Assembly (NCBI GenBank): GCA_013791905.1 | Contig: VMSX01000007.1 | Location: 46,041 to 110,040 of the forward strand | DNA from: Rhodocyclaceae bacterium | GTDB lineage: Bacteria > Pseudomonadota > Gammaproteobacteria > Burkholderiales > Rhodocyclaceae | Direction of reading: 5' to 3' | Length of the DNA: 64,000 bases | Part shown: piece after piece, positions 45,621 to 55,002 of the stretch | Layout: every line of letters begins with the position of its first letter | Numbering within the stretch: the first letter of the stretch is position 1 | The notes under the pieces: generated by a model | Databases searched by the model: none | Seen by the model: only the letters and a program-made list of their open reading frames with translations | Told to the model about the DNA's origin: nothing | Made by a program: the position numbers and the translations under genes

Positions 45621-46349
45621 TCAGTCGAGCGCTTCACGTGGCGCATTGCCGTCATATACCAAACTACGGCGGCGCTGCAGATAACCGTCACGAACGTAGG
45701 TGTATTTGTCCAAAGCGGCCTCTTCGATCACCTTGTCGGCCGGCAGCAGATCCGCTCGCGTATCAATAAGGCGCAGCGCCAGCATGGCATTGCGGGTCGG
45801 TACATGGTTCACATTGGCGACCGGATCGACGGTTACATCGAGAAGGAAACCGGCCGTATCACGAACTGTGCGCGGGCCGACAATCGGCAGCACCACATAG
45901 GCGCCATTGCCCACGCCCCAGCGGCCGAAGGTCTGACCGAAATCTTCCTCGTGTTTTTCCAGCCCGGCCGGGGTGGCCACATCAAACAGGCCGAGAATGC
46001 CGATCGTGCTGTTGATCAGGACGCGCCCCAGATCGCTCACCGCCTGATCGGGTTTGCCCTGCAGCAGATTATTCACGCCGATGAACAAGTCGGCGATGTT
46101 GCCAAAGAAATTTGTCACACCGGTACGCACCGGCGATGGCAGCACATAATCATAGCCTTGGGCGACTGGCTTGATCACCACCGCGTCAACCGCCTCGTTG
46201 AAGCCATACATGGCGCGGTTGAAGCCTTCGATGGGATCCTTGGGATTGCCCGAGGTTGCGCAGCCGCCCAGCAAACCTGCCAGCGCGACCAGGAGTACCG
46301 CGGATCTGAGACGTTTTGCGGTTTGCGTCTGTTTCATGTCATATGCCAT
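45621..46349 (-). CDS. mlaA: Outer-membrane lipoprotein MlaA (VacJ)
   Basis: A 242-residue lipoprotein: lipobox LLGGCA near residue 30, then DPIEGFNRAMYGFNEAVDAVVIKPVAQGYDYVLP and VRTGVTNFFGNIADLFIGVNNLLQG, which are strong VacJ signatures. MlaA extracts misplaced phospholipid from the outer leaflet. In enterics mlaA lies apart from the operon; here it is embedded between mlaD and mlaC, as is usual in Betaproteobacteria. Confidence 0.95.
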   Translation of the reverse strand: MAYDMKQTQTAKRLRSAVLLVALAGLLGGCATSGNPKDPIEGFNRAMYGFNEAVDAVVIKPVAQGYDYVLPSPVRTGVTNFFGNIADLFIGVNNLLQGKPDQAVSDLGRVLINSTIGILGLFDVATPAGLEKHEEDFGQTFGRWGVGNGAYVVLPIVGPRTVRDTAGFLLDVTVDPVANVNHVPTRNAMLALRLIDTRADLLPADKVIEEAALDKYTYVRDGYLQRRRSLVYDGNAPREALD

Positions 46350-46352
46350 TTA

Positions 46353-46820
46353 TCACTTACCTTCGTCTCCAGATGCCTTGTCGAACATGAACTGGCTGAT
46401 CAGCTTTTCCAGTACCACGGCAGATTGTGTCTTCTTCAATGTATCGCCCGCCTTGAGCATATCAGGATCGCCGCCGACTTCGAAACCAACATACTGCTCG
46501 CCCAATAAACCGGAAGTGTTGATGGTGGCAAAAGTGTCACGCGGGAACTGATAACGCTTGTCAACATTCAGCGACACCAGCGCCATATAGCTCTCCGGAT
46601 CGAAATGAATCTCGCCAACCCGCCCCACCACGACACCGGCACTTTTCACCGGCGCGCGCACCTTCAGGCCTCCGATGTTATCAAAGCGCGCCTGCAGGGA
46701 ATACGTTTCGCCAACATCAGTTGAACTCAGGTTGCCTACCTTGAGACCCAAAAACAACAGCGAGCCCAAGCCCAGCGCAACGAAAACACCTACCCAGAGA
46801 TCGATTACGGCACGGTTCAT
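46353..46820 (-). CDS. mlaD: MlaD, MCE-domain phospholipid-binding protein
   Basis: A 155-residue protein: an N-terminal membrane helix (IDLWVGVFVALGLGSLLFLGLKVG) and one MCE domain (FDNIGGLKVRAPVKSAGVVVGRVGEI, GLLGEQYVGFEVGG). MlaD forms the hexameric ring on the MlaFE transporter. Its start shares one base with the mlaE stop. Confidence 0.94.
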   Translation of the reverse strand: MNRAVIDLWVGVFVALGLGSLLFLGLKVGNLSSTDVGETYSLQARFDNIGGLKVRAPVKSAGVVVGRVGEIHFDPESYMALVSLNVDKRYQFPRDTFATINTSGLLGEQYVGFEVGGDPDMLKAGDTLKKTQSAVVLEKLISQFMFDKASGDEGK

Positions 46821-47611
46821 CAGATTCCCCTGAACATAAATGCAGTCAATACAAAGTCAGCGGCCAAGATCGCCAACGAAGAGGTCACCACGGTTCGCGT
46901 CGTGGCACGTGACACACCTTCGGCAGTCGGGTCCGCATCATAACCCTCGAAAACGGCGATCCAGGACACCAGAACGCCAAAGACAAAACTCTTGATGACG
47001 CCATTCATGATGTCTTCGCGGAAATCGACAGCGGCTTGCATCTGTGACCAGAACGAGCCCTCATCCACGCCAATTAACTGCACACCCACCAGATATCCGC
47101 CAAACACACCCATCGCCGAAAACAGCGCAGCCAGGATCGGCATGGAGATCACGCCGGCCCAAAAACGGGGAGCAACCACGCGTGCGATGGGGCTCACGGC
47201 CATCATTTCCATGGCCGAAAGTTGTTCGGTCGCCTTCATCAAACCAATCTCGGCGGTAATGGCTGAACCCGCGCGACTGGCGAACAGCAACGCGGCAACC
47301 ACCGGCCCCAATTCCCTGACCAGTGAGAGCGCCACCAGAACTCCCAGCGCCTCGGAAGATCCATAGCGTTGCAGGGTGTCATAGCCCTGCAGACCCAGCA
47401 CCATGCCGACGAACATCCCCGACACCAGGATGATGATCAGCGAGAGGACGCCGGTAAAGTAGATCTCGCGGATCGTCAGGTGGAAGCGCTTCAAGGCCGT
47501 GCCGGAATACAGCACTGTCATCAACAAGAAGCGGCTGGCGAAGCCCAGCCGCCACAGTCGCTCAGTGAACTGCTGCCCCAGTTGACGCAACAAGTCTTGC
47601 ACGCGCTTCAT
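46820..47611 (-). CDS. mlaE: MlaE, ABC permease of the phospholipid transporter
   Basis: A 263-residue permease. It has the MlaE signature [24 protein letters not shown] and [18 protein letters not shown], with five hydrophobic segments. ATG at 47611 overlaps the mlaF stop by four bases (ATGA), so I prefer it to the ATG three codons upstream. Forms the membrane part of MlaFEDB. Confidence 0.94.
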   Translation of the reverse strand: MKRVQDLLRQLGQQFTERLWRLGFASRFLLMTVLYSGTALKRFHLTIREIYFTGVLSLIIILVSGMFVGMVLGLQGYDTLQRYGSSEALGVLVALSLVRELGPVVAALLFASRAGSAITAEIGLMKATEQLSAMEMMAVSPIARVVAPRFWAGVISMPILAALFSAMGVFGGYLVGVQLIGVDEGSFWSQMQAAVDFREDIMNGVIKSFVFGVLVSWIAVFEGYDADPTAEGVSRATTRTVVTSSLAILAADFVLTAFMFRGI

Positions 47612-48459
47612 GACCACCACCGCCGCGGCTTGCTGGGCTGCTCCATCATTTCCTCGCCATAGGGACGCGCCGGATATTGGAAAGGCACTGGACCGTCGGC
47701 CTCGCCCCAGACAAATTGATGCACATAAGGGGCCTGCGATTCCTTGATTTCCTCGGCCGTACCTTCGGCGACAATCTTGCCTTCGGACACGAAGTAAATG
47801 TAATCGACGATCTTCAGCGACTCATGCACGTCATGCGTCACCACGATGGAACTGGCGCCCAGCGCATCATTGAGCGTGCGGATCAATTCACCGATGATTG
47901 ACAATGAAATCGGATCGAGACCGGCGAATGGTTCGTCATACATGATCAACATCGGATCAAGCGCGATCGCCCGCGCCAGCGCCACACGGCGCGCCATGCC
48001 GCCCGACAGCTCGGCGGGCATCAATTTGTGCGCGCCACGCAAACCGACCGCATGGAGTTTCATCAACACCAGGTCATGGATCAATTCTTCAGGCAGGTTG
48101 GTGTGTTCGCGCATCTGGAAGGCGACATTGTCGTACACCGACATGTCGGTAAACAATGCCCCGAACTGAAACAGCATGCCCATGCGGCGACGCATTCGGT
48201 ACAGGCCGTCATCATCAAACTCATGCACGATTTGCCCGGCCACCCGCACTTCGCCCGAAGTCGGGCGCAACTGGCCGCCAATCAGGCGCAGGGTCGTAGT
48301 CTTGCCGCAGCCGCTCGGGCCCATGATCGCCACAACCTTGCCGCGCGGAATCGTGATGTTGATTCCGGACAGGATTGAGCGGCTGTCGTAGGCAAAGTTG
48401 AGGTCGCGAATCTGGACCAGGGGATCGGCGGGCACGGGTGTGGCTGGCAAAGGCGGCAT
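47608..48459 (-). CDS. mlaF: MlaF, ATPase of the phospholipid transporter
   Basis: A 283-residue ABC ATPase with Walker [10 protein letters not shown], signature [14 protein letters not shown], Walker [14 protein letters not shown] and switch His VVTHDVHE. The MlaF-type C-terminal extension ([20 protein letters not shown]) contacts MlaB in characterised systems. First gene of the mla operon. Start at 48459 is a judgement; an ATG eight codons upstream is possible. The gene is divergent from a sigma-54 activator. Confidence 0.94.
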   Translation of the reverse strand: MPPLPATPVPADPLVQIRDLNFAYDSRSILSGINITIPRGKVVAIMGPSGCGKTTTLRLIGGQLRPTSGEVRVAGQIVHEFDDDGLYRMRRRMGMLFQFGALFTDMSVYDNVAFQMREHTNLPEELIHDLVLMKLHAVGLRGAHKLMPAELSGGMARRVALARAIALDPMLIMYDEPFAGLDPISLSIIGELIRTLNDALGASSIVVTHDVHESLKIVDYIYFVSEGKIVAEGTAEEIKESQAPYVHQFVWGEADGPVPFQYPARPYGEEMMEQPSKPRRWWS

Positions 48460-48588
48460 GGCGGTCAGAAATAGGCCGGGCATTATACCCAAGCCGGTTG
48501 TCGATGCGATCTGCAGAGCATAAGTTGCGGGCAAAAGCCCTTCTTCACCCAGCGCTCGGTCGCATCGCATCGGGTAATATCGTCCGTT

Positions 48589-50097
48589 ATGAGTGCCTCC
48601 AGTACTACCAGTGCTACTGCGGACAAACCGGTCCTTCTCATCGTCGATGACGATCCGCTGATCGCCGACACACTCGGGTATTACCTCGGCGCGGACTTCC
48701 AGGTATTTGCCGCCGGCAACCGCGCCAAGGCAATCGAGTGGCTGCAGAGCCAAGCCGAGCCACCACCATTGGCCCTCGTTGATCTCGGCTTGCCACCCAC
48801 CCCACATCGACCACAGGAAGGCTTTGCGCTCATCAGCGAACTCTTGGCGCGCGCGCCGGCAATCCGGATTGTCGTGCTGTCAGGCCAGAATGACGCAGCC
48901 AACGCCCGCCACGCACGCGCAATGGGGGCCGTCGAATTCATCGCCAAACCGGCAGCGCCCGAGCGCTTGCGAGAACTGCTGTTGCATCTCCTCGACATCG
49001 GCGCGGCACAAGCCATCGCTACCGGCCCATCCATGCTGGGCGAGAGCCTGGCGATGCAAAAACTGCGCGCCCAACTCAGACAATATGCAGACTCCCCTTT
49101 CCCGGTATTAATCGAGGGCGAATCCGGTAGCGGCAAGGAATTGGCTGCCGCTGCCCTGCATGACCTGTCCCCGCGGAGAAATCAACCCTACCTGGCACTA
49201 AATTGTGCCGCGATTGCGCCAACTTTGGTCGAACCAGCCCTGTTCGGCCATGCCAAAGGCGCTTTTACCGGAGCCACTGGCCTGCGCCACGGCTATTTCG
49301 AGGAGGCCGGGGATGGCACCTTGTTGCTCGATGAAATCGGCGAGCTGCCTCTCGAACTGCAACCCAAGCTACTCCGCGTACTCGAGAATGGTGAGTACCA
49401 ACGCGTCGGCGACACCCAACCACACCAGTCGCGCGCTCGCGTGATTGCCGCGACCAATCGCGACCTCAAGCAGGAAGTGCGTTCCGGTCGTTTCCGGGCC
49501 GATCTCTATCACCGCCTGTCGGTATTCACGGTCACCGTACCGCCGCTACGCGAACTGGGGGATGACCGCTTACGCCTGCTCGATTATTTCCGTCACCAAC
49601 TGGCGGCGCAATTCAATCAATCCCCGTTTACGCTCACACCAGAGGCTGAGGCGCACTGGCTGGCCTATGGATTTCCGGGCAATGTGCGTGAGTTGCGCAA
49701 CATAGTCATCCGCTTGGCCACCCGCTACGCAGGGCAGACCGTTTCCGCTGCCTTTCTGGCCGAAGAGTTTGATCCAGGGGACCCCGGCGCTGCGCCAGTT
49801 TTCGGCAATCAGCCGGCACTATTGACCAAATTTTCAGCGCCTGATCGCGAAATTCTGATCGAGAATGCCAGTCGCCATTTAAGTGGAGACACCGGATTCA
49901 GCCTCGACGCGACCCTGCTGCGCTGGGAAGATGCCTATATCGAAGCGGCCCGTCGGCTGGCAAATGGCAACATCAGTCAGGCTGCCCGCCTGCTGGGCAT
50001 CAATCGCACGACACTTTACAACCGCTTGGACACACTCGCCCGCGAGCGCGTGAATGGTTCGCTGTCCAACTGGCCCGCCGATGATCCAATGAGGTAG
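48589..50097 (+). CDS. NtrC-family sigma-54-dependent response regulator
   Basis: A 502-residue regulator. It has a receiver domain (LLIVDDDPLIADTLG, phosphoacceptor Asp in LALVDLGLP, Lys in FIAKPAAPE), a AAA+ domain with Walker A GESGSGKE, the sigma-54-contacting GAFTGAT loop (GHAKGAFTGATGLRHG), LLLDEIGELP and NVRELRNIV, and a Fis-type helix-turn-helix (GNISQAARLLGINRTTLYNRL). No histidine kinase gene adjoins it. It is 5 bp upstream of mshM, so it is probably co-transcribed with, and may regulate, the second MSHA locus. Confidence 0.9.
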   Translation: MSASSTTSATADKPVLLIVDDDPLIADTLGYYLGADFQVFAAGNRAKAIEWLQSQAEPPPLALVDLGLPPTPHRPQEGFALISELLARAPAIRIVVLSGQNDAANARHARAMGAVEFIAKPAAPERLRELLLHLLDIGAAQAIATGPSMLGESLAMQKLRAQLRQYADSPFPVLIEGESGSGKELAAAALHDLSPRRNQPYLALNCAAIAPTLVEPALFGHAKGAFTGATGLRHGYFEEAGDGTLLLDEIGELPLELQPKLLRVLENGEYQRVGDTQPHQSRARVIAATNRDLKQEVRSGRFRADLYHRLSVFTVTVPPLRELGDDRLRLLDYFRHQLAAQFNQSPFTLTPEAEAHWLAYGFPGNVRELRNIVIRLATRYAGQTVSAAFLAEEFDPGDPGAAPVFGNQPALLTKFSAPDREILIENASRHLSGDTGFSLDATLLRWEDAYIEAARRLANGNISQAARLLGINRTTLYNRLDTLARERVNGSLSNWPADDPMR

Positions 50098-50102
50098 CCC
50101 CT

Positions 50103-51560
50103 ATGTACCTGGAACATTACGGCCTCAGCGAAGCCCCATTCCGCATTACTCCACACACGGATTTCTTCTTCACCGGTGCGAATCGCGGTGCCACGCTTGA
50201 AGCACTGCTCTACGCCATCACCCATGACGAAGGCATTGTCAAGGTCAGCGGCGAGGTTGGCAGCGGCAAGACCATGCTGTGCCGGGTGTTGATGGAGCGT
50301 TTGCCCGAGCATGTAGTCACTATTTATCTGGCCAACCCCTCACTCTCGCGCGCAGACATACTCTACGCCCTGGCTGATGAGCTCGCTATCGCCATTCCAG
50401 AGCAAAGCCGCGCCAATGCCGTGATGCGCGCCTTGCAGGAAAAACTTGTCAGCCTCTACGCCGCAGGCAAGCAGGTCGTTGTATTGATTGACGAAGCGCA
50501 TGCCATGCCGAATGAGACGCTGGAGGAAATTCGCCTCCTGTCGAATCTGGAATCGAACCGGCACAAACTGCTGCAACTGGTCCTGTTCGGTCAGCCCGAA
50601 ATCAACGAGGCACTGGCGCGTTCGGACATGCGCCAACTGCGCGAACGGATCACCCACAACTTTGGCCTCGAGCCGCTGGTGCGCGATGACATCGCCCAAT
50701 ATATGGATTTTCGCATGCGCGCCGGCGGCTATCGGGGACCCGGCATTTTCACCCCGGCGGCCATCAAGCTGATCACGGACGCATCGCAGGGACTGACCCG
50801 CCGCATCAACATTCTCGCGGATAAGGCCCTCCTGGCCGCTTTTGCGGCAGGAGGGCACCAAATCGGCGCAAAAGAAGCCAAGGCGGCAATTCGCGACTCC
50901 GAGTTCGCCACCTTTCACGCAAAGGGAAGCGGCCTGCGGCCCTTGCACGCCTTACTCTGGGCGGGGGGCGGAGCAATTGTGATGCTGGCGATCGTCGGGG
51001 CATGGCGTCTGGTCGATCTGCCTGCCGCAATAATTCCCCCGACCACCTTGCCTCCCGTGGCACAGGTCGATACTTCCAGCGCGGGAGATCAACTGCCGCA
51101 ACCAAACCAACTGGCCATGCCCATTGCGCAGACACCTTCGCGGTCGGTCTCACAGTCGCCTCCTGGCGGAACACCCCCCGAACGCAAAATGTCCAAACCG
51201 GACGCGCCAACACCACCGCCAGTGTCACCGGGGGGACTGCCGCCCCGCCTTGAAGATTTCTTGGCAGAAAGCCAGCCCTGGCTGGATTCGGCCCCGCAAC
51301 ACAAGTGGTTTTTACAGCTGCTCAGGACAGTGGCGACGCATCCCGAACTGGTTGAAGCCTTTCTTGTCAGGGCGCATAACGCCGGGGTGGACATGGGCAA
51401 AGTGCGCGTTTACCGCTCCAGTTTGAGCGGCACCGCCCGCTACGGTGTAATCTACGGCGAATATGCATCACGCAAGGCGGCCCTTGATGATTTAGCGAGC
51501 CTGCCTCAGGACATCAAGACCCACCACCCTTACACAAGACAGGTTGCTCAGTTGAGATAA
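50103..51560 (+). CDS. mshM: MshM/ExeA-like AAA ATPase with C-terminal SPOR-like domain
   Basis: A 485-residue protein starting MYLEHYGLSEAPFRITPHTDFFF, the typical ExeA/MshM N-terminus. Walker A GEVGSGKT (about 50-57), Walker B VVVLIDEAH, and GQPEINEAL follow. A membrane helix (about 280-300) leads to a Pro-rich periplasmic linker and a SPOR-like end (FLVRAHNAGVDMGKVRVYRSSLSG...GEYASRKAALDDL). ExeA-type proteins help secretin assembly by binding peptidoglycan. It immediately precedes the secretin gene. Confidence 0.85.
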   Translation: MYLEHYGLSEAPFRITPHTDFFFTGANRGATLEALLYAITHDEGIVKVSGEVGSGKTMLCRVLMERLPEHVVTIYLANPSLSRADILYALADELAIAIPEQSRANAVMRALQEKLVSLYAAGKQVVVLIDEAHAMPNETLEEIRLLSNLESNRHKLLQLVLFGQPEINEALARSDMRQLRERITHNFGLEPLVRDDIAQYMDFRMRAGGYRGPGIFTPAAIKLITDASQGLTRRINILADKALLAAFAAGGHQIGAKEAKAAIRDSEFATFHAKGSGLRPLHALLWAGGGAIVMLAIVGAWRLVDLPAAIIPPTTLPPVAQVDTSSAGDQLPQPNQLAMPIAQTPSRSVSQSPPGGTPPERKMSKPDAPTPPPVSPGGLPPRLEDFLAESQPWLDSAPQHKWFLQLLRTVATHPELVEAFLVRAHNAGVDMGKVRVYRSSLSGTARYGVIYGEYASRKAALDDLASLPQDIKTHHPYTRQVAQLR

Positions 51561-51673
51561 GCCAACAACAGTTTGGATAGAATAATGAATCTCATGCATT
51601 TCAATCAGTTGCATTCGGATTCTCGCGTGTTATGCTCGATGCAACCGTCAATTTTGTTGGTCGCCAAATGTAC

Positions 51674-53494
51674 ATGAAAAGACTTTTTATCATCCCGGCT
51701 CTGGTCTTGTTTATTTCCGCTTGCAGCAACGCACCGGTGCAGGCTCCGGGCAGCGGTCATTTACGTGCCGAAAAAGTCGGCGCTGGTGATACGGTGGCTA
51801 TTCCGGCGCCTGTCCAGCAAATACTGACACTTCCAAAACCCAAAGCTGCTGCGAAGATTGAGACTTATAGCGTTGTCGTCAATAACGTCCGTGTGCAGGA
51901 ATTGTTGTTTGCCCTCGCGCGCGATGCAAAGCTCAACGTCGATATTCACCCCGGCATCGGAGGCGTGGTGACCTTGAATGCCATTGACCAGACGCTGCAG
52001 CAACTGCTGACCCGCATCGCCAAGCAGGTCGATGTGCGCTGGGAACTTGATGGGCCCAATCTGGCCGTGATGCCCGATTCGCCTTATCTGCGAAATTACA
52101 AGGTCGACTACGTCAATATGTCGCGCGATGTTGCCGGTACGGTCGCGATCAATACTCAGATCGCCTCAACCAGCACAGCAGCAGGAACTGGCGCCGGAGG
52201 GGGCTCTGGCGGGGGGGGCAATAACTCTTCAACCACCGTGCGCAGCAGTGCCAAGAACAATTTCTGGGAGTCGATCGAGAAGAATCTCAAGGACATCCTG
52301 CGCGAAACCGACAAGATACTGCCCGAAGGCTCCAGCGAAACCGTTGTCGAGCGCCAGGATGAGCAGGCCACGACCGGCACGGGCTCACCACAGTCGGCAA
52401 CTGGGGCACGCGGCGTCAATGCTGCCCAAAATCTGGCGGCCAGCCCCAACCCGGCGGCTTTTCAACAAACCGGCACAACCGTCACTCGCCGGGTCACCTT
52501 CCGCGAAGCAGCGTCTGTAATTATCAATCCTGAAGCGGGCGTCGTTGTAGTGCGCGCTACATCTCGACAACATGAGAAAGTACAGGAGTACCTTGTTCAG
52601 GTACTGTCCAGCAGCCGCCGACAAGTAATGGTCGAGGCGACCATTGCCGAGGTAAACCTTAGCGATCAATATCAGCAGGGCATCAATTGGCAAAGACTTC
52701 GCACCGGCTCCTCGGGTTTTTCGATAGCTCAAAATCCCCCCAACCAGATACTTGACACAACAACCACAGCGACTGGCTTATTGCTCAACTACCTTTCGCC
52801 TGGAACCGGCATTGCCTCCACTCTCAAGCTCCTGGAGACCTTCGGCAATGTCAAGGTGCTGTCGAGTCCCAAGACAAGCGTACTGAACAATCAGACCGCC
52901 ATGCTCAAGGTGGTCGATAACATTGTCTACTTCACCATCAAGTCCGACACAACAACCAACACCAGCACAACGCAAACCAATGTCACGGCGACGCCGAACT
53001 CGGTTGCCGTTGGACTTGTCATGAGTGTCACGCCGCAGATTGATGAGAGTGGAACAGTTCTACTGAACGTCCGCCCCACCATCACCCGTATTAAGTCTTC
53101 CGACAGGACGCAATGGGTGGAGGACCCGACCCCGAACCTGGGTGCCAAAAGTTACGTTCCGGAAATTCAGACGCGCGAAATGGAGTCAATGCTCAGGCTT
53201 ACCGACGGCGAAATTGCCGTAATGGGCGGATTGATGTCCGATGAGCTTAGCAATACGACAGATGCAGTACCGCTGCTTTCCCAACTTCCAGGTATCGGCA
53301 CTTTTTTCACCTCGCGCAATGACATAAAGAAGAAGACGGAACTGGTGATTTTTTTGAAGCCCACCATTATTCGCGACCCGAGCGTTTCGGGTGACTACCG
53401 AGACTTCGCTCAGCAGCTTCCCAATAAAGACTTCTTTGCAAACAATCCCGGACCGCAACAACAGCAAATCGATCTCGGGGGCGCCAAGCGGTGA
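51674..53494 (+). CDS. mshL: MSHA-type secretin MshL
   Basis: A 606-residue outer-membrane secretin lipoprotein (signal peptide with lipobox FISAC, Cys17). N-domains (VQELLFALARDAKLNVDIHPGIGGVVTLNAIDQTLQQLL) lead to a Gly/Ser-rich linker and the secretin domain (RRQVMVEATIAEVNLSDQYQQGINW ... PLLSQLPGIGTFFTSRNDIKKKTELVIFLKPTII). It forms the pilus exit gate. Start could be either of two close ATGs (51668, 51674). An N-terminal KVGAGDT is encoded by a degenerate modular repeat (51773-51795). Its stop overlaps mshN (GTGA). Confidence 0.9.
   Translation: MKRLFIIPALVLFISACSNAPVQAPGSGHLRAEKVGAGDTVAIPAPVQQILTLPKPKAAAKIETYSVVVNNVRVQELLFALARDAKLNVDIHPGIGGVVTLNAIDQTLQQLLTRIAKQVDVRWELDGPNLAVMPDSPYLRNYKVDYVNMSRDVAGTVAINTQIASTSTAAGTGAGGGSGGGGNNSSTTVRSSAKNNFWESIEKNLKDILRETDKILPEGSSETVVERQDEQATTGTGSPQSATGARGVNAAQNLAASPNPAAFQQTGTTVTRRVTFREAASVIINPEAGVVVVRATSRQHEKVQEYLVQVLSSSRRQVMVEATIAEVNLSDQYQQGINWQRLRTGSSGFSIAQNPPNQILDTTTTATGLLLNYLSPGTGIASTLKLLETFGNVKVLSSPKTSVLNNQTAMLKVVDNIVYFTIKSDTTTNTSTTQTNVTATPNSVAVGLVMSVTPQIDESGTVLLNVRPTITRIKSSDRTQWVEDPTPNLGAKSYVPEIQTREMESMLRLTDGEIAVMGGLMSDELSNTTDAVPLLSQLPGIGTFFTSRNDIKKKTELVIFLKPTIIRDPSVSGDYRDFAQQLPNKDFFANNPGPQQQQIDLGGAKR
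51773..51795 (+). repeat. Degenerate modular repeat core inside mshL
   Basis: AAAGTCGGCGCTGG is intact, then diverges (TGATACGGT). It encodes KVGAGDTV in the variable region just after the lipoprotein signal. Confidence 0.5.
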
Positions 53495-54852
53495 GCCTGC
53501 TGATGGATGCGCTCCGCAAGGCGGAGCAGCAGAAGCGAGACAACGCAGTGCAGGGGCAGTCACCCCGGCAGACCGAGGTTTCGGCAAAGCTGGCACTTGA
53601 GCCGCTATCCACGCAAGCCGATCCGGCTCCGGCCAAGTCCGTGCCGGCAGATGGAACAAGCAAGGCCGGCTCAACCCGCCTGCCTGAACTGCCGACCAGG
53701 CTCGAGGATCTCGATGCGCAGTTCATCACCCCCGCCAGCAGGGTAACGCAGGCCGCGCGTCCGGCTACCGCGTCACAGAAGACCGAGCCTGCAGTCCAGA
53801 GGGAAAGCGGTAGCAGCAATATTGATTCCTCTCGCGAAACCGCACGCGCGCTCTTCGCAGCCAAGCACCCCGCACCCAAAGACAGCCGCAACTTTTCCAT
53901 CGCGGTCGGTTTGATTACATTGGTTGCCACTGTTGGCATCGGTGGCTATTTCTGGTGGCAGATGCAGCAAGTCGGACAGCCCATCGGAAACCTTGCCACC
54001 AGTGGCATGGCAAACATGCGGCCACCTCCAGCACCCCCATCCCCTGCCGTTTCGGGAGTTGCCCCCCCGGCCGCGGCAAGTGTGTCTGAACAGCCCGCAC
54101 GTTCCACCAGCACACCAGAGTACACCGCTCGCGCAGCAACAATTGCGCCATCTGCCGGCAATGCCGACAATCAGGACAGGCAAACCCCTCGGCGCGAGGC
54201 AGAAAAACCAGCGCCTTCACCCGTTGCGGCCGCCCGGCCTGCCGATGCAATTCGCGTCAGCGCGGCGCCTCAGAAACTCAACCCGGCATTGGAGCAGGCT
54301 TTCCTGGCTTTCAATCGTGGCGAGTTGGATTTGGCTCAGGCTACTTGGCAAAAGGTGCTTGAATCCGATCCGAAAAATTCTGACGCACTCTACGGACTGG
54401 CCGCCGTCGCCATGCAACACCAGCAACCGAACCGCGCTGCCGATTTCTACCTGCGCGCACTCGAAGCCAACCCCAAGGACGCGCTGGCACTATCCGGGCT
54501 CATCAGTCTGAGAGGCCATGTTGATCCACAGCAGACCGAGAGTCGACTCAAGAACCTGCTGGCCGAACAGCCTGATTCGCCTTTCCTCAATTTTGCCCTC
54601 GGCAATCTTTACGCCCGCAGCACGCGCTGGGCTGATGCTCAACAAGCCTATTTCAAGGCCCATGTTGCCGACCCGCAGAATCCCGATTATCTGTTCAACC
54701 TCGCTGTCAGCCTCGACCAATTGCGTCAGGCCCGCCTGGCCATCCAGTATTACAATCAGGCGCTGGGTGCCGCGGCACAGCAACCGGTTGGCTTTGACCC
54801 TGTCCAGGTTGCCGTGCGTCTGAAAATTCTCCAATCTAGCCAGCAGCCCTGA
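53491..54852 (+). CDS. mshN: MshN-like TPR protein of the pilus locus
   Basis: A 453-residue protein starting MSLLMDALRKAEQQKR, a motif typical of MshN. It has a Pro/Ala-rich cytoplasmic part, one membrane helix (IAVGLITLVATVGIGGYFWW, about 134-153), a low-complexity linker, and C-terminal tetratricopeptide repeats (LNPALEQAFLAFNRGELDLAQATWQ onward) that probably face the periplasm. It starts with GTG overlapping the mshL stop. TPR proteins in such loci assist secretin multimerisation. Confidence 0.82.
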   Translation: MSLLMDALRKAEQQKRDNAVQGQSPRQTEVSAKLALEPLSTQADPAPAKSVPADGTSKAGSTRLPELPTRLEDLDAQFITPASRVTQAARPATASQKTEPAVQRESGSSNIDSSRETARALFAAKHPAPKDSRNFSIAVGLITLVATVGIGGYFWWQMQQVGQPIGNLATSGMANMRPPPAPPSPAVSGVAPPAAASVSEQPARSTSTPEYTARAATIAPSAGNADNQDRQTPRREAEKPAPSPVAAARPADAIRVSAAPQKLNPALEQAFLAFNRGELDLAQATWQKVLESDPKNSDALYGLAAVAMQHQQPNRAADFYLRALEANPKDALALSGLISLRGHVDPQQTESRLKNLLAEQPDSPFLNFALGNLYARSTRWADAQQAYFKAHVADPQNPDYLFNLAVSLDQLRQARLAIQYYNQALGAAAQQPVGFDPVQVAVRLKILQSSQQP

Positions 54853-54879
54853 ACAGGTATTTGCTGTCTTTGCCGATAG

Positions 54880-54975
54880 CACCATGGATATGAGCCCCCG
54901 CCGCAAATCTCGCTTCGCTCGGTTCTCCCCCCAAGGGGCAAAGAAACACTTGGGGCGGCCCGGCGTGTTTCTTGA
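54880..54975 (+). repeat. Intergenic repeat of the TTGGGGCGGCCCGGCG family, between mshN and mshE
   Basis: Contains CGCAAATCTCGCTTCGCTCGG, CCCCCCAAGGGGC, AGAAACACTTGGGGCGGCCC and GGCGTGTTTCTTGAGAA. The AAACAC/GTGTTT arms flank the conserved core, forming a long hairpin. The related copy at 35928-36000 is inverted. Confidence 0.7.
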
Positions 54976-55002
54976 GAACGGTAGAAACAAAGCGTTCCAG
55001 TG

